From Candidatus Contubernalis alkalaceticus (GTDB lineage: Bacteria > Bacillota > Dethiobacteria > SKNC01), in the NCBI RefSeq assembly GCF_022558445.1, contig NZ_CP054699.1:2496001-2560000 (forward strand): DNA of 64,000 nt. Reading direction: 5' to 3'. How positions within the stretch are numbered: the first letter of the stretch is position 1; every line of letters begins with the position of its first letter. Below are positions 6,071-13,957 of the stretch, piece after piece. The position numbers and the translations under genes are program-made. A model generated the notes under the pieces. The model ran no database searches. It was not told the origin of the DNA and worked only from the letters and a program-made list of their open reading frames with translations.

Positions 6071-7060
6071 ATGAAATATAGCAAAGTCCTAATTTTAATT
6101 ATAGTAATTATTCTTATTGCTGTTGGATGTATGAATATACATAAACTTTCACTGACGGAAGACTCTTTTTCTTCTGGTGCAAATCCTGCAGATAAAGATA
6201 ACACAGGTAATGATTACAGCGGGAATGTTTTTAATCAAGAATTTTATGATAGAATATACGCCCTAAATGGCCAAGAATTCTTAAACTCATTGGAAACGTC
6301 AGATAATAAGAAAAGTACAGCAGACAAAGAAGAACCAGATGATAAGGAAAGTCCAGTAAAAAACACAGAATCAGAAAATTCCAAGCCAGAAGTATCAACA
6401 TCCCAAGAGAATACTGAAGTTCCTTTAGAACACTTAATAAATATACAGAATCCTTCAGCTTTAAACATTACTCAAATGAGTAGTGAAGAACTGATTTTCC
6501 TGTTTTCCTTTTTAAGCCATCCTATACAGGGGGCCAAGGTCAGTTCTGTTAATGGACAGCTTCCCAATGCCCCCAGAACGTACAGAAACGGAGTACATGA
6601 AGGGTTGGATTACTATGGCGGAAGCTGTGGGGTTTCCGTAACTAAAGATACTTCCGTGCTGGCCGCAGGTCCAGGAACCGTCATCCGGGCAGACCACGGC
6701 TTTCTAGAAATGACTCAGGCAGAATATGATGAAGCTATCCAGATATCTAAATCCTCAGCAATTACTCCTGAGGATTTGCTGGACAAGTTCAGGGGTATGC
6801 AGATTTGGATTCAGCATGAGCACGGGATTATCACCCGATATGCTCACCTGGACAGTATTGACTCCAGTATTCAGGTAGGTACAGTGGTTCAAAAAGGTCA
6901 AAAAATTGGTAATACCGGGAATACCGGCACTCGTGAATCTGTACAGGGTTCAGGCAGCGGTATTCATCTCCATTTTGAGATATGGCTGAACGGCTCCTTT
7001 TTAGGGAAAGGAAAGTCAGTTTCTACTGTTCGTAATATTTATAGCCAGGCACTAAAATAA
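6071..7060 (+). CDS. M23 (LytM-type) metallopeptidase lipoprotein
   Basis: The 329-residue protein has a signal peptide ending in L-I-A-V-G-C (lipobox, Cys about residue 21), a long polar linker rich in Glu, Ser and Asn (residues ~25-140), then a LytM endopeptidase domain. Zinc ligands are complete: H-E-G-L-D-Y (HxxxD, about 177-182), with H-A-H-L-D-like Y-A-H-L-D-S and H-L-H-F-E near the C-terminus. It would cut peptidoglycan cross-bridges at the cell surface. The intact HxxxD and HxH differ from degenerate SpoIIQ-type proteins. The start has GGGAGG 8 nt before ATG 6071. It is the only sizeable enzyme gene on the plus strand here and is monocistronic, with its own promoter and terminator. 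Confidence 0.93.
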   Translation: MKYSKVLILIIVIILIAVGCMNIHKLSLTEDSFSSGANPADKDNTGNDYSGNVFNQEFYDRIYALNGQEFLNSLETSDNKKSTADKEEPDDKESPVKNTESENSKPEVSTSQENTEVPLEHLINIQNPSALNITQMSSEELIFLFSFLSHPIQGAKVSSVNGQLPNAPRTYRNGVHEGLDYYGGSCGVSVTKDTSVLAAGPGTVIRADHGFLEMTQAEYDEAIQISKSSAITPEDLLDKFRGMQIWIQHEHGIITRYAHLDSIDSSIQVGTVVQKGQKIGNTGNTGTRESVQGSGSGIHLHFEIWLNGSFLGKGKSVSTVRNIYSQALK

Positions 7061-7072
7061 ACTAAAACACAT

Positions 7073-7109
7073 AAAAAGGATGCCATTTTAATTAAAGGCT
7101 TCCTTTTTT
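7073..7109 (+). terminator. Intrinsic terminator of the M23 gene
   Basis: AAAAAGGATGCC and GGCTTCCTTTTTT pair with one internal 2-nt mismatch and a T-run, 12 nt after the stop codon. Confidence 0.75.
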
Positions 7110-7158
7110 AATCTCCTAATATTTTCAAATGTTCTAAGATGATGCAGATGGAGACGGT

Positions 7159-7425
7159 TTACCTGTAGTAATCCTCTCTATCATAGGAGTAATCTGGAAG
7201 TTCCACCAGGATCGTATCAATACCGATTTTAACAATTTTACTCCAGGGGATCACATAGTCCCGGTCGCCTCCAAAAAAACCCAATAGTTTCCCGGAACCA
7301 GGTATAATAATGGCCCGGATTTTGCCGTGTTCCAGGTCAATATCCAGGTCACTGACCATACCCAGCCTCCTGCCATCCTGTATATTAATTACCTCTCGGG
7401 TTTTAAGGTCAGATGTTTTCAACAT
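7159..7425 (-). CDS. YlmC/YmxH family PRC-barrel sporulation protein
   Basis: The 88-residue protein is a single PRC-barrel: L-K-T-S-D-L-K-T-R-E-V-I-N-I at the start, G-R-R-L-G-M-V-S-D-L-D-I-D (about 19-31), and I-P-W-S-K-I-V-K-I-G-I-D-T-I-L-V near 59-74. This is the conserved YlmC/YmxH pattern found in spore formers, often near sigG or dapG. The biochemical role is not known. The ATG at 7425 has GGGGAGGG upstream. It lies downstream of nrdDG, but a strong hairpin (7487-7520) separates them, so it is probably transcribed from its own promoter. Confidence 0.9.
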   Translation of the reverse strand: MLKTSDLKTREVINIQDGRRLGMVSDLDIDLEHGKIRAIIIPGSGKLLGFFGGDRDYVIPWSKIVKIGIDTILVELPDYSYDREDYYR

Positions 7426-7486
7426 GTACTACCCTCCCCGATACTCTTCTATTTATAAATATATGCAGAAATTAAAAAAAATGCAC

Positions 7487-7520
7487 AAAAAATGTACACT
7501 TATTTTAGTGTACATTTTTT
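7487..7520 (-). terminator. Bidirectional-looking terminator after nrdG
   Basis: AAAAAATGTACACT-TATTTT-AGTGTACATTTTTT is a perfect 14-bp palindromic stem with A and T tails on both strands. It lies 67 nt after the nrdG stop and should end the nrdR-nrdD-nrdG transcript. Confidence 0.85.
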
Positions 7521-7586
7521 GAACTAACCCCTCTATATATCTAACCTAAAAATTTAACCTGACATTTTAATCCCTTACCTTTTTGT

Positions 7587-8117
7587 TTATTCTAACGGTA
7601 AAGCTGTTGTGTCCTGCCATAGACAAAGGGCACCACTGGATAGGGTCCTTGGAATATTTATTATTCTCTGATTGTAAGAGCCCCGGTAGAGCAGTTTTAT
7701 GTCTCTTTTTTCTTGAAGATAGGGACCATCTATTAAGAGGTCCGTTGATTTCAGTAGTTTGTAACAACTTAGATCTTTTCTACTTTTATTTAAAAGAAAC
7801 TCAAAGGTATAACCGGTATAAATCACCAGGTTAAGGCCCCAGGGCTTTACTATTTCAGCCAGCTGTGCAAAAGCTTCTGCCTGAAGAAACGGTTCTCCCC
7901 CTGAATAGGTCACCCCGTCTAACAACGGATTCTTTTCTATTTTTTTAGCAATCTCCTCCGGGCTTACCAGGCTTCCCCCTTCCAGGTCCTGGGTTTCAGG
8001 GTTGTGACACCCGGGACAGGCATGCAGACAACCCTGACCGTAAACCACAAACCTTATTCCTGGGCCATCTACCACGCTTTCTTCTGTCATTCCGGCAATC
8101 CTCAATTTCAACTGCAT
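7587..8117 (-). CDS. nrdG: Anaerobic ribonucleotide reductase activating protein (radical SAM)
   Basis: NrdG uses S-adenosylmethionine and a [4Fe-4S] cluster to make the glycyl radical on NrdD. The cluster motif is C-L-H-A-C-P-G-C (CxxxCxxC, residues ~32-39), then T-Y-S-G-G-E-P-F as the SAM-binding GGE motif. The domain opening V-D-G-P-G-I-R-F is typical. The frame is open 22 codons further upstream but that part overlaps the nrdD end; the ATG at 8117 has AGGAGGG just upstream and lies 7 nt after the nrdD stop, so I choose it (176 residues). Co-transcribed with nrdD. Confidence 0.96.
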   Translation of the reverse strand: MQLKLRIAGMTEESVVDGPGIRFVVYGQGCLHACPGCHNPETQDLEGGSLVSPEEIAKKIEKNPLLDGVTYSGGEPFLQAEAFAQLAEIVKPWGLNLVIYTGYTFEFLLNKSRKDLSCYKLLKSTDLLIDGPYLQEKRDIKLLYRGSYNQRIINIPRTLSSGALCLWQDTTALPLE

Positions 8118-8124
8118 GTCCCTC

Positions 8125-10212
8125 CTAATACTGGTTAAAAATATGGGATTTGCGATCCCTGAGTTCTGCTTGCTTGGCTCCATTGAACCGGTCCTGAGTA
8201 GAAAGATAGCCGGTAATCCTTCGAATACGACGAATCTCTGTTTCCCCGCATTGGGGACAGGCTAAAGGAATCAGCCCTGAAAAACTACAGCCGGTACATT
8301 CATCTATGGGATAATTAATTCCCCCATATCCCAGATTACAGGCCGCCATATGTCTAAGGATTTTTTCAATGGCATCGATGTTATCTCGTGGAGGTGAGGA
8401 CAGCTCCACGTAACTAATATGACCGCCGTTACAATAGCTGTGATACTCCCCTTCAATATTTATTTTTTCATAAAGAGATGTTAAATAATTTACCGGCAGA
8501 TGATAAGAGTTTGTATAGTATTCCTTATCAGTTATCCCCGGCAGCACCCCAAAAAGCTTCCGGTCAGCATCTATAAATCGTCCCGATAATCCCTCGGCAG
8601 GAGTAGCATAGAGGGCAAAATTCAAGTCGTACTCCTCACAGAACTCTTGGGTGCGTTTCCACATATGTTCCACAATGCTCAGTCCCAGCTGTCGTGCTTC
8701 CTGACTATCGCCATGATGATAATTCACCAAAGCTATCAATGCTTCGGCCAGACCGATGAAGCCGATTGATAAAGTGCCATGTTTTATAATCTCTCGTATA
8801 GGCTCGTTACATTCAAGTTTTTCTGAACCCATATAAAGACTCTGTCCCATGAGAAAAGGCAAATCTTTTATTTTTAACTCACTCAAAACTTCAAATCTGT
8901 GTAAAAGCTGACTCACACTGAGCCTCAATATTTGATCCAGTTCCACAAAAAAAGCCTTGGGTTCCTTGGCCTTCAGAGCCAGACGAGGCAGATTAATAGA
9001 CACAGAAGCAATATTACCCCTTCCCGCAGATATCTCCTTACCATGCCGGTTAGCTATGGTCCGGGTGCGGCAGCCCATGTAGGAAACTTCATCACCATAT
9101 TTTTGATTAAAGGAGGCGTCCATAAAACTGAAGGTAGGATTTAACCGGTGTGAAGCTACTTTCATGGCCAGGCGGAAAAGATCATAGTTGGGATCTTCAG
9201 GTTCAAAGTTAACCCCTTCCTTCACTCTAAATACTAGATTAGGAAACACCGGGTTTTCCCCCCGGCCCAACCCTTTATTAAAGGCCTCCAACAAGGCTCT
9301 AGTAACCATGCGTCCCTCTTTAGTAGTGTCTGTCCCGAAATTAATGCTGCTAAAAGGCACCTGAGCTCCAGCTCTGGAATGCATAGTATTCAGGTTATAA
9401 ACCAGTCCCTCCATGGCCTGAAATGTTTCCTCTTGGGAGGGCTGATGTGCAAAACCCCTGATGACCTCCCCCATATCCCGGTCAAAATGTGAGAAGCTCT
9501 GTCCGCCGTACATATCGTTTTGATTGCTCTGCAAAATTATGGCAGATAAAGCCGCCGCTGAATACACTCTCTGGGGTGGCCTAATCCAACCATTTCCAGT
9601 GTGAAATCCCTCATGAAGAAGTTTTTTCAAATCAATCTGAAGACAATTTAATGTCTTGGCATAGTAATCAAGGTCATGAATATGTATTGATGCTTCCTGA
9701 TGTGCCCAAGCTGAGTCCTCAGGAAGCAGGTTGCTTAAATAATAGTTTTTACTGGCAGCCATAGCAATCTGCAGCATCTTAGCAGAGGGAGAATTGCTGA
9801 TATTAGCGTTCTCTCGGCTGGTCTCCATTAATATTTCCTTTACTCCATCCATCAGCGCGCTTTTCCCCTCCCGCATTTGAGTGCGGCGAGAGCGATAAAG
9901 AATATATGCCTTGGCGGTACGGGCATGTCCATTTTCGATGAGAATCTTTTCTACTGTGTCCTGAGTACCCTCTACTGTGGGAATGATTTCCTGGTTATTC
10001 TCCAGCAGGTATTGAACTACCTGCTGGGTCAAATTTTCAGCAATAGTTCGGTCTTCACCCCCCACAGCCTTAGCAGCTTTAAAAATAGCTTCGGTAATTT
10101 TTTGCCGGTCAAAGGGCACAACCCTTCCATCTCTCTTCCTGATTTCTTCGAAATTAGACGGTGCGCTGTATTCTGTTTGCCTTTGAGTAGTTAATTCTAA
10201 AATGGTTATCAC
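8125..10212 (-). CDS. nrdD: Anaerobic (class III) ribonucleoside-triphosphate reductase
   Basis: NrdD reduces ribonucleoside triphosphates to deoxyribonucleotides without oxygen, using a glycyl radical and formate. The 695 residues hold an N-terminal ATP-cone (K-R-D-G-R-V-V-P-F-D-R-Q-K-I, about residues 25-38), the ten-stranded barrel, a C-terminal zinc site (C-T-G-C and C-P-Q-C) and the radical glycine in R-I-T-G-Y-L-S near residue 668. The reading frame begins at a GTG overlapping the nrdR stop by 4 nt (10212-10209), with GAGG only 2 nt upstream, so the exact start is open; there is no good ATG before the ATP-cone. It is the middle gene of nrdR-nrdD-nrdG, controlled by NrdR boxes upstream. 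Confidence 0.97.
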   Translation of the reverse strand: MITILELTTQRQTEYSAPSNFEEIRKRDGRVVPFDRQKITEAIFKAAKAVGGEDRTIAENLTQQVVQYLLENNQEIIPTVEGTQDTVEKILIENGHARTAKAYILYRSRRTQMREGKSALMDGVKEILMETSRENANISNSPSAKMLQIAMAASKNYYLSNLLPEDSAWAHQEASIHIHDLDYYAKTLNCLQIDLKKLLHEGFHTGNGWIRPPQRVYSAAALSAIILQSNQNDMYGGQSFSHFDRDMGEVIRGFAHQPSQEETFQAMEGLVYNLNTMHSRAGAQVPFSSINFGTDTTKEGRMVTRALLEAFNKGLGRGENPVFPNLVFRVKEGVNFEPEDPNYDLFRLAMKVASHRLNPTFSFMDASFNQKYGDEVSYMGCRTRTIANRHGKEISAGRGNIASVSINLPRLALKAKEPKAFFVELDQILRLSVSQLLHRFEVLSELKIKDLPFLMGQSLYMGSEKLECNEPIREIIKHGTLSIGFIGLAEALIALVNYHHGDSQEARQLGLSIVEHMWKRTQEFCEEYDLNFALYATPAEGLSGRFIDADRKLFGVLPGITDKEYYTNSYHLPVNYLTSLYEKINIEGEYHSYCNGGHISYVELSSPPRDNIDAIEKILRHMAACNLGYGGINYPIDECTGCSFSGLIPLACPQCGETEIRRIRRITGYLSTQDRFNGAKQAELRDRKSHIFNQY

Positions 10213-10682
10213 TTCCTCGTTGGTTTCATTTTTATAGTAAAAAGATAATCAAGCTCTTCCTTAAAGGACTGAATGTCCTGGAACTTCCGGTAAACCGACG
10301 CAAAACGAACATAGGCCACTTCATCCAGCCCCCGAAGCCTTTCTAGGACCATCTTCCCCAACTGACTGGAATTTACTTCCTGAATAAAACTGTTTCTCAG
10401 CTCTCGTTCCATATCATCTACCAGCTCTTCAAAGGTCTTCAGTTCAATCTGCCGCTTCACCCCGGCCCTGAGGAGACCGCCAATAATTTTACTACGGTCA
10501 AATACCTCCCGTTTACCATCGGACTTGACGACTACCAGAGGTACCTCCTCAATCTTTTCATAGGTGGTAAAACGCCTGCCGCATTCTATGCATTCCCTCC
10601 GGCGGCGAATAGCCAACCCCTCTTCGGTAGAACGGGAATCCACAACTTTGCTTTCTAAAGAGCCGCAGAACAGGCATTTCAC
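10209..10682 (-). CDS. nrdR: Transcriptional repressor NrdR
   Basis: NrdR senses nucleotide state (ATP/dATP) through an ATP-cone and represses ribonucleotide reductase genes. The 157-residue protein starts with a zinc ribbon (M-K-C-L-F-C-G and C-I-E-C-G-R-R-F-T-T-Y-E, residues 3-42) followed by an ATP-cone (V-V-V-K-S-D-G-K-R-E-V-F-D-R). It is the first gene of the operon with nrdD and nrdG and overlaps nrdD by 4 nt. Two NrdR boxes lie upstream of its start, so autoregulation is expected. Start ATG with AGGAGGGA upstream. Confidence 0.97.
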   Translation of the reverse strand: MKCLFCGSLESKVVDSRSTEEGLAIRRRRECIECGRRFTTYEKIEEVPLVVVKSDGKREVFDRSKIIGGLLRAGVKRQIELKTFEELVDDMERELRNSFIQEVNSSQLGKMVLERLRGLDEVAYVRFASVYRKFQDIQSFKEELDYLFTIKMKPTRK

Positions 10683-10704
10683 CTAAATCCCTCCTGGTTT
10701 TCCA

Positions 10705-10752
10705 ACGCTATATATTGTTGTTATTTATGTGTTTGCATACCACATGTTGTTA
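10705..10752 (-). promoter_or_regulatory. Two NrdR boxes upstream of nrdR-nrdD-nrdG
   Basis: ACGCTATATATTGTTG (10705-10720) matches the NrdR box consensus ACACWATATATWGTGT at 13 of 16 positions. ATACCACATGTTGTTA (10737-10752) matches at 10 of 16. They start 32 bp apart, the three-helical-turn spacing usual for NrdR box pairs. Confidence 0.75.
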
Positions 10753-10814
10753 TATTCGCCTAAATTTAAAAAATTCCTTCCCCGTACTAATAGTTTTTTC
10801 TTTTTTTAATTAAA

Positions 10815-10853
10815 CAAAAATTCAGACCGGGCTTACCCCGGTCTGAATTTTTG
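10815..10853 (-). terminator. Strong intrinsic terminator between the small exported protein gene and the nrd operon
   Basis: CAAAAATTCAGACCGGG (10815-10831) pairs with CCCCGGTCTGAATTTTTG (10836-10853). Both sides carry A/T tails. On the minus strand it ends the sigG/10946 transcript before the nrdR promoter. Confidence 0.9.
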
Positions 10854-10945
10854 TTTTTATCTATTCCAAGTCTTAATATCTAAGAAACTCCTGTATCAAG
10901 AAGCCATTTACGAAAACAAATATAAAATGGAGCGATTCATAAAGT

Positions 10946-11164
10946 TCATGGATAAATCTTAAATACCGGCACATAAGGAATTACTTCCTCTGGTTCGTAA
11001 ATTTCCCTAATCTCATCATCCTCCTGCCAAATTACAATAATCCTGCTCAAATTATTCTGGTTAAAAGACCAGACTGCTTCATCGGAGAGGCTGATACAGT
11101 AAAGACTAAAAAATAGTAAGAATACGCTTAAAGTAACGGCCATTATTTTTTGTTGATTAACCAT
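10946..11164 (-). CDS. Small exported or membrane protein of unknown function downstream of sigG
   Basis: A 72-residue protein with one hydrophobic segment (V-T-L-S-V-F-L-L-F-F-S-L-Y-C-I, about residues 10-24), then a short acidic tail with E-E-V-I-P-Y-V-P-V at the C-terminus. It could be a signal peptide or an anchor; S-L-Y-C-I is not a good lipobox. I do not recognise a family. It follows sigG by 36 nt in the same direction and has an SD-like GAGAGGAGATGG just before the ATG, so it is probably co-expressed with sigG and may act in the forespore; that is inference from position only. Confidence 0.6.
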   Translation of the reverse strand: MVNQQKIMAVTLSVFLLFFSLYCISLSDEAVWSFNQNNLSRIIVIWQEDDEIREIYEPEEVIPYVPVFKIYP

Positions 11165-11200
11165 ATAACCATCTCCTCTCTTAATAAAAGCAGATTAGAT

Positions 11201-11971
11201 CTACTGAATATATTTTTTCAGATGCCCAAGGGCCGCCTTTTCCAAACGGGAAACTTGAGCCTGTGATATTCCAATTTCATCAGCAACCTCCATCTGGGTT
11301 TTTCCCCGATAAAAACGGAGATCCAAAATCAGCTGTTCTCTCTGGTTCAATTTATTAATCGCCTCTTTGATGGCGATTCCCTCCAGCCAGCGATCATCCA
11401 AACTTTTGTCATCTTTAATCTGGTCCATGACGAATATAGGATCACCTCCATCGTGGTAAATGGGTTCAAATAAAGAAACGGGTTCCTGAATGGCCTCCAG
11501 AGCAAAGATAATCTCTTCCCGGCCAATGTCTAATTCTTGGGCTATCTCAGTTATAGAGGGCTCCCGACCAAATCGGTTGGCCATTTCATCCCGAACCTGC
11601 AGCACCTTATATGCAATATCCTTCAACGAACGGCTAACCCGTACCGGGTTATTGTCCCTTAGATATCTTCTGATTTCCCCGATAATCATGGGAACAGCGT
11701 AGGTTGAAAATTTTACATTTTGACCTAAATCAAAATTGTCTATGGCCTTCATCAAACCAATACACCCTACTTGGAAAAGATCGTCAACATATTCACCTCG
11801 ATTGTTAAATCTTTGGATAACACTTAATACTAGCCTGAGGTTCCCATTGGCCAATTTTTTTCGGGCTTCGAGGTCTCCACTCTGCAGCTCTACAAAGAGT
11901 TTTCGCATCTCCTTGCTGGTCAGTACTGGAAGTTTCGAGGTATTTACCCCGCAAATCTCTACTTTATTCAT
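11201..11971 (-). CDS. sigG: RNA polymerase sporulation sigma factor sigma-G
   Basis: Sigma-G directs late forespore transcription. The 256-residue protein opens with M-N-K-V-E-I-C-G-V-N-T-S-K-L-P, a signature of sigma-G, then region 2 (L-V-L-S-V-I-Q-R-F, D-D-L-F-Q-V-G-C-I-G-L), region 3 and region 4 helix-turn-helix (T-Q-M-E-V-A-D-E-I-G-I-S-Q-A-Q-V-S-R-L). It follows sigE with a 104-nt gap that contains a candidate sigma-F type promoter, matching the known control of spoIIIG in Bacillus. SD is GGGAGGG before ATG. Confidence 0.97.
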   Translation of the reverse strand: MNKVEICGVNTSKLPVLTSKEMRKLFVELQSGDLEARKKLANGNLRLVLSVIQRFNNRGEYVDDLFQVGCIGLMKAIDNFDLGQNVKFSTYAVPMIIGEIRRYLRDNNPVRVSRSLKDIAYKVLQVRDEMANRFGREPSITEIAQELDIGREEIIFALEAIQEPVSLFEPIYHDGGDPIFVMDQIKDDKSLDDRWLEGIAIKEAINKLNQREQLILDLRFYRGKTQMEVADEIGISQAQVSRLEKAALGHLKKYIQ

Positions 11972-12010
11972 GATTTTGTTTCCCTCCCAGTTTCTTTTCA
12001 GATTATTTTA

Positions 12011-12039
12011 AAGTATTTCCTTTAGGGTTTTTTTTATAC
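12011..12039 (-). promoter_or_regulatory. Candidate sigma-F-type promoter of sigG
   Basis: On the minus strand GTATA (12039-12035), 14 nt, then GGAAATACTT (12020-12011). The -10 matches 9 of 10 positions of the sigma-F form GGNRAMAHTW as I remember it. The start of sigG lies about 40 nt on. The spacer is slightly short, so this is tentative. Confidence 0.4.
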
Positions 12040-12075
12040 TGAAGAAACCAGGAAAAGGCGGGAGAATATGTTATT

Positions 12076-12810
12076 TTATTCCATTTTTTTAATTTCTTTT
12101 TTTAATCTTTTGATAATCCTTTTTTCCAATCTGGAGATATAAGACTGAGAAATACCCAGCATGTCTGCCACCTCTTTTTGGGTTTTCTCCTGACCGTTAG
12201 CTAACCCAAAGCGCAGTTCCATAATCTTTTTTTCCCGGCTGGAAAGCTTCTCCATAGCCAAATATAGCAGCCTTTTATCCACCTCTGCTTCAATGCTTTT
12301 ATAAATTAAATCATTTTCCGTACCCAGGACATCAGACAGCAAAAGTTCGTTGCCATCCCAATCAATATTCAATGGCTCATCAAAAGAGATCTCTGCCTTC
12401 ACTTTATTATTCCGCCTTAAAAACATTAATATTTCGTTTTCAATACACTTAGAAGCATAAGTGGCCAATTTAATGTTTTTATGAGGATCAAAAGTGTTCA
12501 CTGCTTTAATTAGCCCGATGGTTCCAATGGATACCAGGTCATCAATACTAACCCCGGTATTTTCAAATTTCCGTGCTATGTACACCACCAGCCTCAGGTT
12601 CCTCTCAATGAGCACGCTCTTTACTTCTTTCTCTCCTTCTCTGAGTTTTCGAATCAGAAAGTGCTCTTCATCATGAGTCAAAGGCGGAGGCAGCGCCTCA
12701 CTGCTTCCTACATAAAAGATTTCCGGCATAGCACTTAACCCCACCCAGTTTAATAAGCGCAGTACCGCCAGCCGGGTCAGGAGCCTATATTTCGGCATAA
12801 ATGAAAGCAA
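12076..12810 (-). CDS. sigE: RNA polymerase sporulation sigma factor sigma-E (pro-form)
   Basis: Sigma-E is the early mother-cell sigma factor, made as an inactive membrane-bound precursor. The 244 residues begin with an amphipathic pro-sequence (about residues 1-30) and then [12 protein letters not shown], the conserved area cut by SpoIIGA. Regions 2 ([24 protein letters not shown]) and 4 ([19 protein letters not shown]) are complete. A TTG start at 12810 has GGGAGGG 7-8 nt upstream; the next in-frame ATG is four codons on. It follows spoIIGA by 22 nt, forming the spoIIG operon. Confidence 0.97.
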   Translation of the reverse strand: MLSFMPKYRLLTRLAVLRLLNWVGLSAMPEIFYVGSSEALPPPLTHDEEHFLIRKLREGEKEVKSVLIERNLRLVVYIARKFENTGVSIDDLVSIGTIGLIKAVNTFDPHKNIKLATYASKCIENEILMFLRRNNKVKAEISFDEPLNIDWDGNELLLSDVLGTENDLIYKSIEAEVDKRLLYLAMEKLSSREKKIMELRFGLANGQEKTQKEVADMLGISQSYISRLEKRIIKRLKKEIKKME

Positions 12811-12832
12811 GAATATCCCTCCCAGTTTATTA

Positions 12833-13732
12833 TTAGATGACGTTTCCCACTATATCCGGTGGTATAAGGGCTTGGTACTGAGCCTTGGGAGAAAAAGCCT
12901 GTAAATAAACGGCAATTACTGCTTTTTGAGCCACCTCCACTTCCCTGTCCTTATCCCAAAGACTTAAATCATGGGGCCTAAATCCAATAAGAAAACCTTT
13001 TTCCCTTCCCAGTGAAGTATAGGGAATAAAACAGATCCGGGCAGCTAGAGGAGAAGTAGTCAATACCTCAGACACCAGGTCCGGATACAAGCTATCAACA
13101 CAATCAAAATATTCTTTTAATTCCTGGGGTAATAACTCCCTTAAGGCCTTATACTGAACCACCACCACCGGTTCACGGGAAATTGGTTCTTTTAGCTTGT
13201 TACCCGTGTCCAACATTGCCTCAACCTTAACTTCCCTGTCCATAAGCCGAATTACCAGATCCACATGAAACAGGCGCTGCCACTTTTTCTTTTCCATGTA
13301 ACCCATTCCCCACCGGCCTAAAACCAAAACTAAAAAAATAGGAAACACTAAATTCAAGCCGGTAAAAGAGGGGAAGATAAAAACCCCATCTGCATTCTGC
13401 ACAGGCACCGCCAAGAAAAGCGAACAGGCCAACACAGCCCCACCTACCGTGAACGAAACCAGATAGAACATTCCTAAAAGGGACAGCAGGTCCTGCCACT
13501 TCATAGGATAAAAAGCTGCAAAGATAATAGCCAGGGAAAGGATAAATTTAGAACAGAGAGTAAAATAAATATCTTTTGCCGGCAAAAACACAGTAAGTAT
13601 GTAAATCGCTCCCAATAGAGCACCTAACAACAGGCGGTTAGAAACATATTCTCTGTGCAGCAGGCGGGCGGTGAGCCAGAGAATCAGGTAATTCATAGCC
13701 AGGTTTACAACAATTACCTCATCCAGATACAT
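12833..13732 (-). CDS. spoIIGA: Sporulation sigma-E processing aspartic protease SpoIIGA
   Basis: SpoIIGA sits in the septum and cuts pro-sigma-E after a signal from the forespore (SpoIIR). The 299 residues comprise about five membrane segments in the first ~155 residues (Y-L-I-L-W-L-T at the start) and a cytoplasmic retropepsin-like domain with the catalytic [10 protein letters not shown] near residues 177-186. This D-T-G-N motif is diagnostic. It is the first gene of spoIIGA-sigE. The region upstream has a promoter with a long spacer and a Spo0A-box-like sequence. Confidence 0.95.
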   Translation of the reverse strand: MYLDEVIVVNLAMNYLILWLTARLLHREYVSNRLLLGALLGAIYILTVFLPAKDIYFTLCSKFILSLAIIFAAFYPMKWQDLLSLLGMFYLVSFTVGGAVLACSLFLAVPVQNADGVFIFPSFTGLNLVFPIFLVLVLGRWGMGYMEKKKWQRLFHVDLVIRLMDREVKVEAMLDTGNKLKEPISREPVVVVQYKALRELLPQELKEYFDCVDSLYPDLVSEVLTTSPLAARICFIPYTSLGREKGFLIGFRPHDLSLWDKDREVEVAQKAVIAVYLQAFSPKAQYQALIPPDIVGNVI

Positions 13733-13821
13733 AACGGTTCACCTCTGCTTTACACAACCTAAAGTCTCCACTTAAATATAATCTTTTTAAATATATGCCA
13801 GGGAAATTCAATCTATGTATA

Positions 13822-13855
13822 ATTATAAATCATTGATCTCATAAAATTTGTCATA
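13822..13855 (-). promoter_or_regulatory. Candidate Spo0A-controlled spoIIG promoter with a 21-nt spacer
   Basis: On the minus strand ATGACA (13854-13849), 21 nt, then TATAAT (13827-13822). The Bacillus spoIIG promoter has an unusually long spacer of about 22 nt and is activated by Spo0A bound over the -35. Here TTTGTCATA (13847-13855), resembling the 0A box TTTGTCRAA, covers the -35, and a second near-box (AACGACAAA, 13880-13888, inverted TTTGTCGTT) lies upstream. Confidence 0.5.
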
Positions 13856-13892
13856 ACTTGAAATAACATTTATTTTTTTAACGACAAAATAC

Positions 13893-13922
13893 AAAAAGCA
13901 GCCTCATAATAGGCTGCTTTTT
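13893..13922 (-). terminator. Intrinsic terminator after ftsZ
   Basis: AAAAAGCAGCCT-CATAAT-AGGCTGCTTTTT is a perfect 12-bp stem with tails on both strands, 36 nt after the ftsZ stop. It separates the dcw cluster from the spoIIG operon. Confidence 0.9.
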
Positions 13923-13957
13923 AGTCATTTTTTTCTATTGATTAAGTAACTAATTAT

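Noticed and set aside
8118-8183. Earlier start for nrdG
   Set aside because: It overlaps the nrdD end and lacks an SD; ATG 8117 has AGGAGGG and begins at the family start.
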